Positions 10,501-21,190 of a DNA stretch of 64,000 nt are shown here, one piece after another. Numbering within the stretch: position 1 is the stretch's first letter; every line of letters starts with the position of its first letter. The notes below the pieces were generated by a model, which saw only the letters and a program-made list of their open reading frames with translations, made no database searches and was not told the origin of the DNA. This DNA comes from Odiellus spinosus (taxonomy: Eukaryota > Arthropoda > Arachnida > Opiliones > Phalangiidae), in contig OY987226.1 of assembly GCA_963920705.1 (NCBI GenBank), positions 14,758,501-14,822,500 on the forward strand, in the 5' to 3' direction. The position numbers and the translations under genes are program-made.

Positions 10501-11360
10501 TTGGTAAATTGTTCAAAATTTTCTCTCGAGTCTTCCCGCGTTCTAGTATAATATCAAAACGAGACTAAGAGGCGATATGCGCGATTATATTTAATAGTTC
10601 ATACTTGGTAGATATGTATTAACTCTTGATTTATCGTTAAATTCATCGTATAATCGGATTATTTACAAATTTATTGATATTCGTTAACAGTTTCGGTCGT
10701 GTTTAATTTTTCTAAAATAATTTTTGCTTCAAAGGAATTATAAAATAATAAATATTTTTTTTTTTTTACGAATGACTACCTCGGTTTGGCGATTTTAGTC
10801 GTCATAAGACGTCTAATATTGAACTGGTATCGCGTTGTTTTCGGCATCGGCCACTGTCTAAACGGCTGTCTTTCGGCTCGAGGCGAAAAAGATTCGCGAT
10901 TCCGAATATCGGTTTCCATATAATTTAAACGCCGGTACGAAAAAGATTGAGAACGAAGAGTAGGAAAATTTTCTAGCTTACTCGGACGAATTTTTCCCCT
11001 ACCTTATATAAAGTAGAACTTGGTGGGTTCGAAACGCGTTCGAGAATGAGCCAATAGAGAGGAGAGAACTATAGCGCGACCCGACTTCTCTCGCTCTCGT
11101 TGTCGACAACCTATGAGCGATCAGAGAGAGAGCTAGCGAGCGAGAGCGCTAGAAAGAGGACTAGAGAGAAGTTGCTCCCCTTCTCTAGGCGAGGATCGAC
11201 TATACCTATCTCGGGGGGATTTTTAGACTCTTCTTCTCGGACGAACGAACCGAGCTTGCGTCGAAACTGAACCTCCTTTCTCCCCCATTCCCCTCGCGCG
11301 CTAGATAGTAAAGAATCAGGCCGAGATTTCACAGCTTTCAAAGCTAGACGACTCTATATC
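10501..11360 (-). promoter_or_regulatory. CpG-rich promoter-like tract upstream of the 10.4 kb exon
   Basis: From about 10780 to 11360 base composition changes abruptly: many CG dinucleotides and GAGAGA/CTCTC runs (11050-11180) stand out against AT-rich flanks. A TATA-like CTTTATATAAGG lies at about 11002-11013 on the minus strand (the core is near-palindromic), roughly 500 bp from the ATG at 10500. GAGA-type repeats are common in animal promoters. Promoter identity is inferred from composition and position; no start site can be read. Confidence 0.4.
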
Positions 11361-14300
11361 TTTCACGTGATTTTAACTGTCAAGGGGAGCCTTATAGGTT
11401 TACATCCTGAGAGAGACTAAAATTGAACATTTTTGATTATTAATATCTAGATAGAGAGACTATTTCTCACGTGGTTACATTTATATTATAATATTGTTAA
11501 TGAAATATTTTATTTTGAAGTTGGTATCAACTGTCGAAAAGGTAGATTTGAATCGTTGGAGTTTTAAGAACAGGATGAATTGGAAGGTTGATTTGTGATT
11601 TTTGAAATGAAAACTAGCTGAATATATCCAAAATGAAATTAACTATTACTAACCGGGCATATATATATTTTTTTCAGTAAATACAGAGCTACTGCTTCCC
11701 ATTGTACCTACAGAATATTTCGGCTTTATAGTTTTGAATCTGTTCAACGAATTTGTTGTAATAAAGCAATGTTAGGGGGAAAAGAAAAAAACAACTAGAA
11801 AAACGATAAGGAAAATATGTTTAACTTTACGCGCGGTGTTTCAAAATAACAGATGGTTCGATATAACTAGTTAATAAAGTAATATCGTGTTTGTAATAAA
11901 TTACTATTAATGATAATTTAGCGGTTATCCTCCGTTATACAGCTCGTTGTTTCACAAATGTAAAACCTATTAATCTAGTTAGTTTTTCAATTCAAAATTT
12001 GAGCGTATATTAAAGATACTCTTTAGTTTCTCTATAAGATACTTATCCATTGGAATATACTGTTTTCTAGCTTTCTACTCGATAAACGCTAGAACTGAAA
12101 CTAAAACCGAGGAGGAAAGGAAAGGTCTGGGATGTTTCTAGCCAGTCAATAATTCCGACCCCCATTCCATTATTGATGGCGAGGGACCGAAGGGGGTGCA
12201 ATAAGCTACGAGGGACTTCAGGATACTCTCTGCCCAGTCTTCTTCAAAGGGTTGAGTGAAGCGAACTCAAATTCAACCGACTTATCAAAACCCATATCTT
12301 ACCGGTTCAAGGCCAAGTCTTGTTACTGGGACACTAGTCTTTTCATAAATAGATCTACGATTCAATCGAATTATGCGCAGTCTTGCTAACGTATCTATGC
12401 CATTTTGTCAAATATAGTTAAATTTGGGACTAAATTTAATTATTAATAATAAGAAAAGTACCTTAAAATAAAGACAAATTAAGTTAAGTTGGAAGGTACA
12501 GTATAAAATCCCAAATCATTATTAAATTACACAAATGCACGAAGACATGAATTTTGATACTCATGACAAATTGTAGCATAGCTTCGCGAATGCTGTAAAT
12601 TTGAGGTGGAGCATAGACTGAGTTAAATTATGTTCAAGATATGCATTTGCAATATGTAAAAAGCTTGGAGTGACACACAACGGAAAGGGAAGTCATGTAA
12701 TGTCATGGCTTATTTCCCTTACAATTTTTCACTCTCCTATATCGCCATGAAAGACCGTGTCAGACAAAATACATTCTTGACAACTACCTTTCCTAAAACA
12801 TACAAAAAACCATGGTTAAATGGCCCATAATAATAACATGTCGTAATCATAATATTTCATAATAAAAAAAAACTGTTAAACTAACTCATCCAAAAAAGAA
12901 AAAAAAAAAAAAAAAATAGACTCAAGTCTGTAAAAATCCATGCATATTATTCACCCAAAATATAGGGTGTCACCCTTTTTGGTCCACGATCAATTAGGAG
13001 GTTGTGATGACATAATGGAGGGCGGTGGGTGGAAAGTTAGGTTAGAAAAGATGGGAGGGGTCAAAAATTAGCGTATGTAAATTAGTCAGCCTTAAAAACC
13101 AACGATTTTTAGAATAAAGAAAATTATATAAGAATTAAAAATTTATGAGGTGATAGTACCAAAAACATACGGCGGAGGATTACAGAATAAAAAATTTCGT
13201 TGAAAATGGAAGCAGTTCTTGTTAATGTGAAAGTGGAATATATTTTTAGTAAAATTTTACTTTCATTTGAAAGTAGGTACAACCGCTAGGTTACCACTTA
13301 GATCTCACGATTTATCAGCGTAGATATTAAGGGGGTATTTACGCTTTGAGCGTACTGGCAATTCAAACAAAAAAAAAAAACACCGAGCTTAAAACCAATT
13401 TCTTCGGGAAAGGATTCCTGCTTATAATGGGAGAACTTGAGAAAGGAATCTTTAGCATTTTACTCGGATTAATACCTCTAGTTAATACAAGACATATGGA
13501 TAGTAAACTGTTCAATAATTGAACATTACCCCCACCTTTTCACCTTCCCCTAACATCATCACATTAAATCGGATAAGATGAACGGGCAGTAAATAACGAA
13601 TTCCATCTCAAGTTGGTTCCAAACGATAAGTAAGGCTTCCTCTATCTCTAAGTCAACAAATAAGTGATAATGGACAGTCTTTAGCTTCGATCGTGCTGCA
13701 AACTCGATATGGAATTGAATGTATAGACACGATGACCGAAAAATGGTAATTTCACTATCAATCATAATGCTTTTACAATCCAGCAGCCGAATGAATAAAA
13801 AAGGTTACGAACGAAAAACGTATAATTAGGGACTACGAATTAGGCCTATTTTTAATACGGAATATGCAATAGATGCAAAGGGTTAGGGCAGAATTAGTTC
13901 CGCGCAAGTTAAAAGGAAAATTAAGAACGGATTAACTTGATTTTTACGACAAAATTATTGGAGTTATTTAGTATATCGGTAATAAAATTAACGAAATTAA
14001 ACAGTATTTAACCCATTCCCAAGTATCTAAGGCTGCGAATCGAATATTGTTTGAAATCAATTTAAAATTCGTCTTGTATATTCGGACATTCGGATAATAG
14101 TTTACTGGATAGGGTTTATCCAAAGATATACATTTGCAGCTTTATAAGTTATTCGTATCCAAATGTAAACAGCGGATAATAAAAATCATATTCCTGAGAA
14201 GTGGTGTAAAATAATTAAAATTCACTTTAATCTGAAGAAAATATGTAACAATAAAACCTAAAAGTAAGGATTAATTTTTTTTATTTTCTAAAATATAGTT

Positions 14301-15646
14301 AATGCTCCGCAGAGTTATATTTTAACGCTCATGTACTACAGTTTAAAACCTTCCTAAAATGAAATATTTAAACTTAAATTTAATTTATCAATTAAAATAA
14401 GTGAAACAGTTTACTGAAAAAATATATTTCCTAGAAACTATTAAGTCTAAAAAAAGTTCGACTTCTTTAGAAGAAAAAATAGGTCAAAATAGGCGTTCCC
14501 CGATATGGAAAAGTTTCGATAAAAAAAAATCTAGACGTTTTAAGGGGCTGGGTTGGCTTCATCCAGAACACCGAAGAGCTAAGGATGGAACATTTCTACA
14601 GGCGCCGTTCAAATATCGTTAGGAATTAAATTAATAGTTCCATAGCACACGAGGGAATAGAAAGTTCTGTCGTGACAAAATTCAGTTAGGAATGTATTAA
14701 GAGATATTTTGGGGATCCATTTTTACAAGAGACTAGTATTAAAAGAGAGCCCAACCCTTTATTTGAACGATTCGTTTTCGGCATTTAAATATAGAATTAT
14801 CCATTACTCATTTCCAAGAATCGAGTCAAACACGCCATAGGTCGAATCATTCTCAAAATTCAAACTAAATCTATCCCCTATCACTAGACAGCTAAGGGGG
14901 AAAGAAAGTCTGACGTCATGGAACCCCCCTACTGGGGAAGCGCTTGTAAAGGCGAATACTATAAGTCCCTCACTAAGGAGGATGACACAAAGTTGAGAGA
15001 AACCTCTGACATCAATTTTTCCCTTGCTGAATCCCTTTAATAATAGATGCTTCCGAATTAAAATCTTTAATTTTGTGTTACTATGACAATATTTAAGTAA
15101 TTTTAATATTAAAAATACGATGTAAATATATTTAAACGGTTTCTAATTTATAATGGACATACATCGAACAATATGTAAAGAGAAAATGAAGCCTATCAAG
15201 TGATTTGGAAATTGATTCATTAACAATTGAAATTGACCTAATTCACCGGTAAAATTTAAAAGCAAATGTTAATTTACAGACGTTTAATTCGGCCAGTAAA
15301 ATGTTTAAAACAAGGCTTAAATTCACCCGATTTTGCTGATTGGTGGGATACTAGATTTAGACGAGATTTAAAACTCTCCATGGATACGTGTTAAGCCTAA
15401 TTTTCGAGCGAGTTAAAAATTATTTAGATTTGGATATTTTAACCAGTAAATAATGAATATATAAAATTAATATCTTAAATGATTAATTTTCTCTTTAGAG
15501 GTATTTAAATTAATCGAAAACCCCAAGTTGAGTTGAAAATTTATTTCATAGCGCAAACCTAAAAAGTCAGAATAAAGTAAAGATTCTATTATAAAAACAT
15601 TTGCCATGTTAATTTTCCAATTAATACGACGCAAGATTGGATAAAT
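11361..15646. other. Non-coding, nothing strong
   Basis: AT-rich with short GC-richer pieces near 12110-12240 and 12960-13070. Open frames at 13559-13765 and 14401-14622 look like chance. The A-rich run at 12896-12915 and the degenerate palindromes are not distinctive. No splice-flanked exon was recognised. Confidence 0.5.
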
Positions 15647-15720
15647 ATGGCGGGGAAAGAAACAGACGCGGACGAACGGTTAATATCTCCGGGTCGCCCA
15701 GGGTCAAATAAAAATAGGCA
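15647..15720 (+). CDS. Candidate first coding exon (MAGKETDADERL...)
   Basis: ATG at 15647 sits in a strong context (AATATGGCGG), opens 24 codons plus two bases and ends at a near-consensus donor, GTAAGTAAAG, at 15721. The peptide begins MAGKETDADERLISPG and is polar and charged, like many cytosolic N termini. The start codon overlaps an AAxATGGCGG motif typical of YY1 sites that often mark animal start codons. Base composition jumps to CpG-rich here. A minus-strand frame (ATG at 15789) overlaps the same DNA, so the strand is not certain. The next exon would start in phase 2 downstream but was not found. Family unknown. Confidence 0.4.
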
Positions 15721-15889
15721 GTAAGTAAAGGGCGGTAACATCTTCGTATAGATATATAGGCGAGGCGCTGCGGTTTTAGACAGGGACATTTTACGGGCGT
15801 GTGAAAGCCGATGTTGGCGCTAAGATGGGAATTATCCGCGATCCAGTTTCGTGACAAGAGCGGCTTTACTCATCAGCCTCGCCACCAAG
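15721..15889. other. CpG-rich stretch between candidate exon and TATA modules
   Basis: GC-richer than the surroundings with many CG steps. It could be intron 1 of the 15647 exon, or 5' sequence of a minus-strand gene whose ATG would be at 15789. No decisive evidence either way. Confidence 0.35.
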
Positions 15890-15932
15890 ATTGGCTAGAA
15901 GCCTAAGCGCGTCCCATCGCTATATATAAGTC
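15890..15932 (+). promoter_or_regulatory. Core-promoter-like module 1 (ATTGG + TATATATAAG)
   Basis: An inverted CCAAT box (GATTGGCTAG, about 15890) lies roughly 30 bp before GCTATATATAAGTC. The geometry is that of a TATA/CCAAT promoter. The TATA core is nearly symmetrical, so direction is uncertain. A second module follows about 200 bp downstream. Confidence 0.4.
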
Positions 15933-16023
15933 TCAATCGGAGTTTGCTACGTATACAAAACACTGATAGGCTCCTATGCTATTTGGAGCCATTGGTCAAA
16001 GGAGTCTACATACGCGGTACACT

Positions 16024-16131
16024 ATGATTGATACGGTACACGGAAATAACCCCCAAATTCGATTAGACATCGCCTGGTTTGGTACCCCGCCCATTGGTGA
16101 ATTTACCAGCCCCTACACCCCGGCTATATAA
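16024..16131 (+). CDS. Small open frame (35 aa) between two TATA modules, unproven
   Basis: ATG at 16024 opens 35 codons ending at TAA in the second TATA box. The peptide begins MIDTVHGNNPQIRLDIAW and is proline- and glycine-rich near its end (GTPPIGEF, SPYTPAI), a less AT-driven composition than most random frames here. It would be transcribed about 75 bp after the first TATA module. No family resemblance and no signal peptide; a chance frame in a GC-richer patch is quite possible. Confidence 0.15.
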   Translation: MIDTVHGNNPQIRLDIAWFGTPPIGEFTSPYTPAI

Positions 16132-16134
16132 AGA
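16088..16134 (+). promoter_or_regulatory. Core-promoter-like module 2 (CCCGCCCATTGG + TATATAAAG)
   Basis: CCCGCCCATTGGTG (GC box plus inverted CCAAT) lies about 30 bp before GGCTATATAAAGATC, a canonical TATA box, on the plus strand. A start site would be expected near 16155. Downstream, ATGAATT|GTAAGA (16189) and AAACAG|GTACC (16240-16246) could be splice sites of a short leader, but no convincing protein follows. Confidence 0.5.
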
Positions 16135-16159
16135 TCTATTGACACAATCAATTTCTGTC

Positions 16160-17812
16160 ACTACAATTGGGTTGAGTATGATTATATGAATTGTAAGACT
16201 AAGTTCTAATTAAATTGAATTAACTTTACTCTTGAATAAACAGGTACCTCTAGATGAAAATATTACATAACACCTCGGATGGGTTTGTACCACCGAACCG
16301 AAGATTAAGGATTTAGGCGGCCCATGATCAATTAATGATTTTCTTGAAAAATAGGCCTAACTTCAAATGCGGCGAGAGATACAAATGGCGCGAAAATTTG
16401 GCCACTCCCCTTTTCTGAAAATTTAAATTTCAAATACTCCACGAGTAAACGAATATTCTGCAGTGAAATTCTTTAGAGACCATAATAAAACCCATTTCAA
16501 TAAGGTTTGAAAGGGAATTTATTTTGCCACGTGTGTCTCTCTTTAAGAAAAGGGTTAAACGTGTGAAACGGCCTTAACCTTGGAACCTAGGTTCATTTCG
16601 TAGATAGATACCTACACGAGAAAAAAAGGGCGGGATAGGGTTAAAGGGTGCGAGACTGTCTTCCTAAATAATTCCAGGGATACCTTAAACACGTACGCCA
16701 AGGTATTAAGATGAGGAGGAGAACAATCGGGGACAAGCGAAAGAATGTCAACCCCCGCAAAAAAAGGGGAGGACAACTTTCACCTTAGGTGACGGCAATT
16801 AAAAAAAGAAAGCCAAAAATTCCGAGTAAAAGTCTTAGCGAGATAGAGGAGAGAACATCTAGCCTAATTAACTTTTTAGAAATCAAGAGCGAAAGGGGGT
16901 CGAAGGGCTCGAAAAGGTCTCGCGGGCCAAAAAAGAATAGAATATATAGTTGAACTAAAGACGTCGAGATAGCTTAATTACCAAAGACCCAAAGCTCCCT
17001 GAAGATTTGAAAAAAAAAAAAAAATAAATAAATAACCTAACATTTTTCTAGGAAAAACCTTAATGGAGAATGAAACATTATTAACAAATTCCATAAAGGT
17101 AGAATTAATTTGCACCGCAAGTGATTTTCTTTTGATTGATTTTAAATTAAATTTATTTTTAAACCGAGGTTGTCACCCTAAGCCGACACAAAGCGTGTGT
17201 TTTTCTAGTATTAAATGTTACAAATTAGGCTTAAGAGATGCAAAATAAATTAATAAATATAATAATAAATAATAATGATATCCCTTCCCTTTATGGTTTT
17301 TATGTTTCGAAGGATAGTTTTTCTTCAACCAAACCTATCTCCCAAGATATAAGAGTTAATGATAGTCTAGAGAATTAGTATTGAACTAAAACAAAATCGG
17401 TTAAGTGGTACAGTTTTCCTAATTTGGTTCAAAACGGAATACATTAATTTAGAACACAATGTCAGTATATCTTGGCGCAAATGCCACGAAGGCGGGGGAA
17501 ACATAATGAAATTTGTGGGGACGTTTCTCTCTCTCTCTTAGATGTGGTATGTTATAAATTAAGGACGGGCCTCTCTAAGGTATTCCTTTAATTGCAAAAG
17601 GGGGCCTTATACTCTACGCCTTCCAGCCTATATCTGACTTCACTCGAGCTGCTTATTAGAGCAATGATGAATTGAGAATAACAAACCCCCTCATCTACTC
17701 CAGAGACGTTCTAGTCAACTTGGTTAAAATGTATGTTGCGTTAAATATATATGAACCCAAATGGAACAGTCACCGAAACAGAACTCAAAATTAAAGAAAG
17801 ATTTATATATTT
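16160..17812. other. Non-coding
   Basis: Contains ATGGCGCGAAAATTTGG (about 16385, E2F-like) and purine-rich stretches at 16620-16960 with many AAAG/GGGA blocks. No exon recognised; the frame at 17063-17248 is AT-driven. Confidence 0.45.
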
Positions 17813-18084
17813 TTAAAGGGATACTTAAACCCATAATCCATTATTTCTCTTAAGATATATATAAAACAATATTTAACTTAGTCGGAAAGTAGGCATAACT
17901 GGGATACATTGAGTGTTTGATATCTCGCCGTTCACGTGTCTCCGGCGCTCGTGATTCGCCAGAAACTCTTTGACGACGAGATACCAAACACACACCATGG
18001 ATTCCAGTTAAGCCTACTTTCTGAGTAAGTTTTAAGGGATAATGAATCGATAAAAAATACCCCTGTTAGGTTGTCTCCCTTTAA
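17813..18084. mobile_element. TTAA foldback MITE, copy 2 (variant core)
   Basis: Runs from TTAAAGGGATACTTAAACC to GTCTCCCTTTAA (272 bp). Inner arms are GGAAAGTAGGCATAACTGG and CCAGTTAAGCCTACTTTC. The core differs from copies 3, 6 and 7: TTTGATATCTCGCCG pairs with CGACGAGATACCAAAC. This cGAGATATCAAA core is shared with the copies at 23914 and 28107, defining a second subfamily with the same ends. Confidence 0.8.
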
Positions 18085-18141
18085 GTGACATTTAGATTGA
18101 ATCATTATCAAGTATACTGTTTTTAAAGGGACAATTAATCC

Positions 18142-18180
18142 AAGGCGGATTAATACATAATTTTAACCGTATTAGGAAAA
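18142..18180 (+). repeat. Dispersed GCGGATTAATA repeat, copy 5
   Basis: AAGGCGGATTAATACATAAT then TTTAACCGTATTAGG. It is preceded by TTTTAAAGGGACAATTAATC, so the motif may be the inner part of another TTAA-type end. Confidence 0.6.
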
Positions 18181-20897
18181 GAAGTAGTCATTAGCATCTC
18201 GTATCAAGTGAGTATATCTAGGCAATGAAATGAAATAAAATCTATATAAAGCAGAGAGGCGGTAAAAGATTAGGAAAAAGAGGCAAAAGCATAAAGAAAA
18301 GGGAGAAGGGGGTGTTAAACAAAGTCTCAAATCGTCGTAAATTAAGAATTAAATTGCCCGAAAAATAGAATTAGGGCAGGCAAGGCAAGGGGGTTAGCTT
18401 TATACGCGTTCCCGCAAAAGCCAAATCTTTGGCAGCCGGGGTTTTTCGCTTCGTCGCCTCCCAAAACGCTTAGAGGAAAAAGATGAAGCTACAATTCGGT
18501 TCCAACTAGAAGTATATACGAGAGAAAGGGATAAATATCTAGTTCATTTCATCCCCGAAAATCAACGTGAAGACAAATATCGTCCAGACATGCTTACGTA
18601 ATTTTTTAGATAACGCAGGCATGGATCCAGAGATGTCTAAACAAAAGGGAATAATTTACAAAAAACGATATTATTCATGGCAAAAAAGGGCGCGGCACTT
18701 TGCGAGCTCAAATTCTTATTCACCCAGTGAAAATCAAGCAAATATTTGCGAAATGGGAACTATCCTTTTTTCTTTATATTTTCATATTTTATTTTCCTTT
18801 TTCCTGCAGGCGAAACCAAAATTTGGGTTTTGTGGCAAAAAATGGTCAAGATAACTTGACGGATTTTTTTTTTTTTTTTTTTTTTTTGCCCGTTAAAACA
18901 GTCTAGAGTCTTTCTTAAAAACGTATCTCTAATGTTCGCTTTCCAACACTTAAAAACACTAAACTTTCTGTTAGAGGTCGGGTTTGGATAAGATAATCCA
19001 TAATTATTGGGTTAATCCGTTAATTATTAATATTAATCAGTTAAATATTTGCGATTACATTGCATTTATCATAGACCTCTCGTGGATAATTTCAAATTAT
19101 GAATAAAGATAAAACCAATCATCCTGTCCAAACCACAATCTCTACTTCCTATTAAGTTACAAGGTTTTGTAAGTTTTAACCAGCAGCAGGTAAAAACCCG
19201 GTTTGTTTGATGGAAAAACATTATATAAAATCAAAGAAGGTTCCATGGTTATTTTTAACAGATTTGTACAACCGTTTGAAATGCGTTGGAAAACTTTGGA
19301 CGTTCATTTTGGGAAGGAAAAACTCGTAACTGAAGACAAAACAAGAATAAAATGAATATGAAAGTTTTGTGTTTCAATCTCATCTCAAGATAGAAATGAA
19401 ATAGTTTTTCGTTTAGTTTCAACACCACGCGCCACTCATCTTTCATTTTTTAATTAATTTGTCGTGGTTAAATAAGTTCAAAAAAAAAAAAAAAAGAAAA
19501 CGCTAAGAAAGTCAGTAATTAATTTTAAAGAAAATCACGTAGGGAAACTCAAATTCCAAATTTATTTTAATTGGAAATTCGACTACGATTTAAAGTTTTC
19601 ACGAGGGTTCTTCAAAAAGTTTTTTTTGAAATACTTGTAAGATCACAAGATAAAGTTAATTCTACTATGCCTATACTTTGGAATAAATTAATGCCAAGTT
19701 GACTCGAGAAAAATTGTTTTGCCCGTTAATGATGATGGAAACAAGATGGTTAAGTCAAATTAGCGACACCTCTTACGACTACAAATCCCTAAAGTTCATG
19801 GGGCTTCAAGTTCATAAGTTCCATTATAAAAAATTTAACTTAAAACAACTAAAGTACAGACTCCCTTCGTCAAATTCGCTTATTACAAAGTTCAGTGGTA
19901 TAAGCGTTTTTCATCTTTTCCAACGACAACGGCGACGGCCCAACGAATGTAATAACTATACCCCAATCTAGGGAAGCTTTTAGGTTTAAATTTATAGATA
20001 GGTTATTAACTAAATGGTATTTTAATATAGAAATATGAAAATTTTAAATAGATTTTCCTAAAATATCTGCTAGTCTTACTAGATAGTCTGAACATTCCTG
20101 GTCCAAACCATCGATATTTAGCAGGGAGATAGTACGTTTGCGGTAATCGTGCCAATTTCATATGGAAAACTCGTGATAACCTGACTTTATTGGAAATTTT
20201 TAAATTAAATTAACATAAATTATAAAGTTTAACATTGAATGACAATCTGGGCAAAAAAGTATTCGTCTATCATAAAAGAAAAAGAAGATTATAAGTCATA
20301 AAAAGTAATAAACCTAATATCAGTATGAACAATATAAGTATAGGGTTTTAATACTAAAGCTGGTGGCACCATAGAGTTTTTTTTTTTTCCTACTAGTATT
20401 TCTTTGTTAATAAAAAACTACGAAGAAAAACCTTTTCTTCGGTTTATCACCGTATTTACCCGTGATCAATAATAATTTGTAAAACTATTTTGAGCCTTCG
20501 TGAATTTTAGCATCGCGTGTCGTTCCGCTTTAGCTTTGTCTATAGTTAGAAAACTACTAGGCGACAATAGTGTAGTGGCATATAGCACTTCGATATAGAC
20601 TCTGCAAAAGGCTACTTATCGAAAAAGAAAAAGGAGCCTCCATATACCCCTTTTTTGTGGGTGGGAAAAAATATATAGTAACTGTCACCAAAGTAGTTTC
20701 GTCCTTTAACGACAGGGGGAGCTCAGTTCGGCCGCTAGCCACCGCTAATAGCCTATAACGGTTTCATCCCTACTCTACAAGATCTTCGTTTCACCATCAG
20801 CAATCAATACGGAAAAAAGCTATCAGCCTTTAAGGGATAGTGAAAAACGTGTAGCCAGTCATTTTTTAATAAATTTTTAGCAGCCGCTAAGCCTTAA
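18181..20897. other. Non-coding
   Basis: A TATA-like CTATATAAAGCAG occurs at about 18241. A good acceptor-like sequence (CTTTTTCCTGCAG, ending 18809) opens a short frame that runs into a 24-base T run at 18864-18887 with no donor. Frames at 18567-18854 and 19699-19971 match nothing recognised. Confidence 0.45.
18864..18887. repeat. Poly(T) run, 24 bases
   Basis: Uninterrupted T24; possibly a minus-strand poly(A) tail, without a recognisable element. Confidence 0.85.
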
Positions 20898-21190
20898 TTA
20901 AAGGGAGAATGAAACCTAACAACAAGAGATTTTTATCGATTCCTTATCCTTTAAATAGGCCTATAATCCACCAGTAAACAAATTTTAAACTAGAAATAAA
21001 TCTAAAACTTACTACGAAAATAGGCTTAGTTGGATTCATGGAGATCATGAATTTCTTCGCATTGATTGGTCAGTCGTTAAGGCGAGACTTCAACAACATT
21101 CGATTGGTCGTTGACAAATCAGTGCGAATAAATTCAGGATCTCCATGAATCCAGCTAAGCCTATTTTCCGGGAAAGTTTTAAAGTAATTG
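20898..21190. mobile_element. TTAA foldback MITE, copy 3 (right end lost)
   Basis: The left arm is complete: TTAAAGGGAGAATGAAACC, then CAACAAGAGATTTTTATCG, TTTAAATAGGCCTATAATCC, and AAAATAGGCTTAGTTGG. The centre TTCATGGAGATCATGAATT pairs with AATTCAGGATCTCCATGAA and encloses ATTGATTGGTCAGTCG / CGATTGGTCG. The right arm continues through CTAAGCCTATTTTCCGGG and fades near 21190 before the terminal ATTCTCCC. Confidence 0.8.

Noticed and set aside
11025-11045. GGGTTCGAAAC as tRNA box B
   Set aside because: No box A or cloverleaf upstream.
18810-18900. Plus exon after CTTTTTCCTGCAG
   Set aside because: No donor; the frame runs through a T24 tract to a stop.
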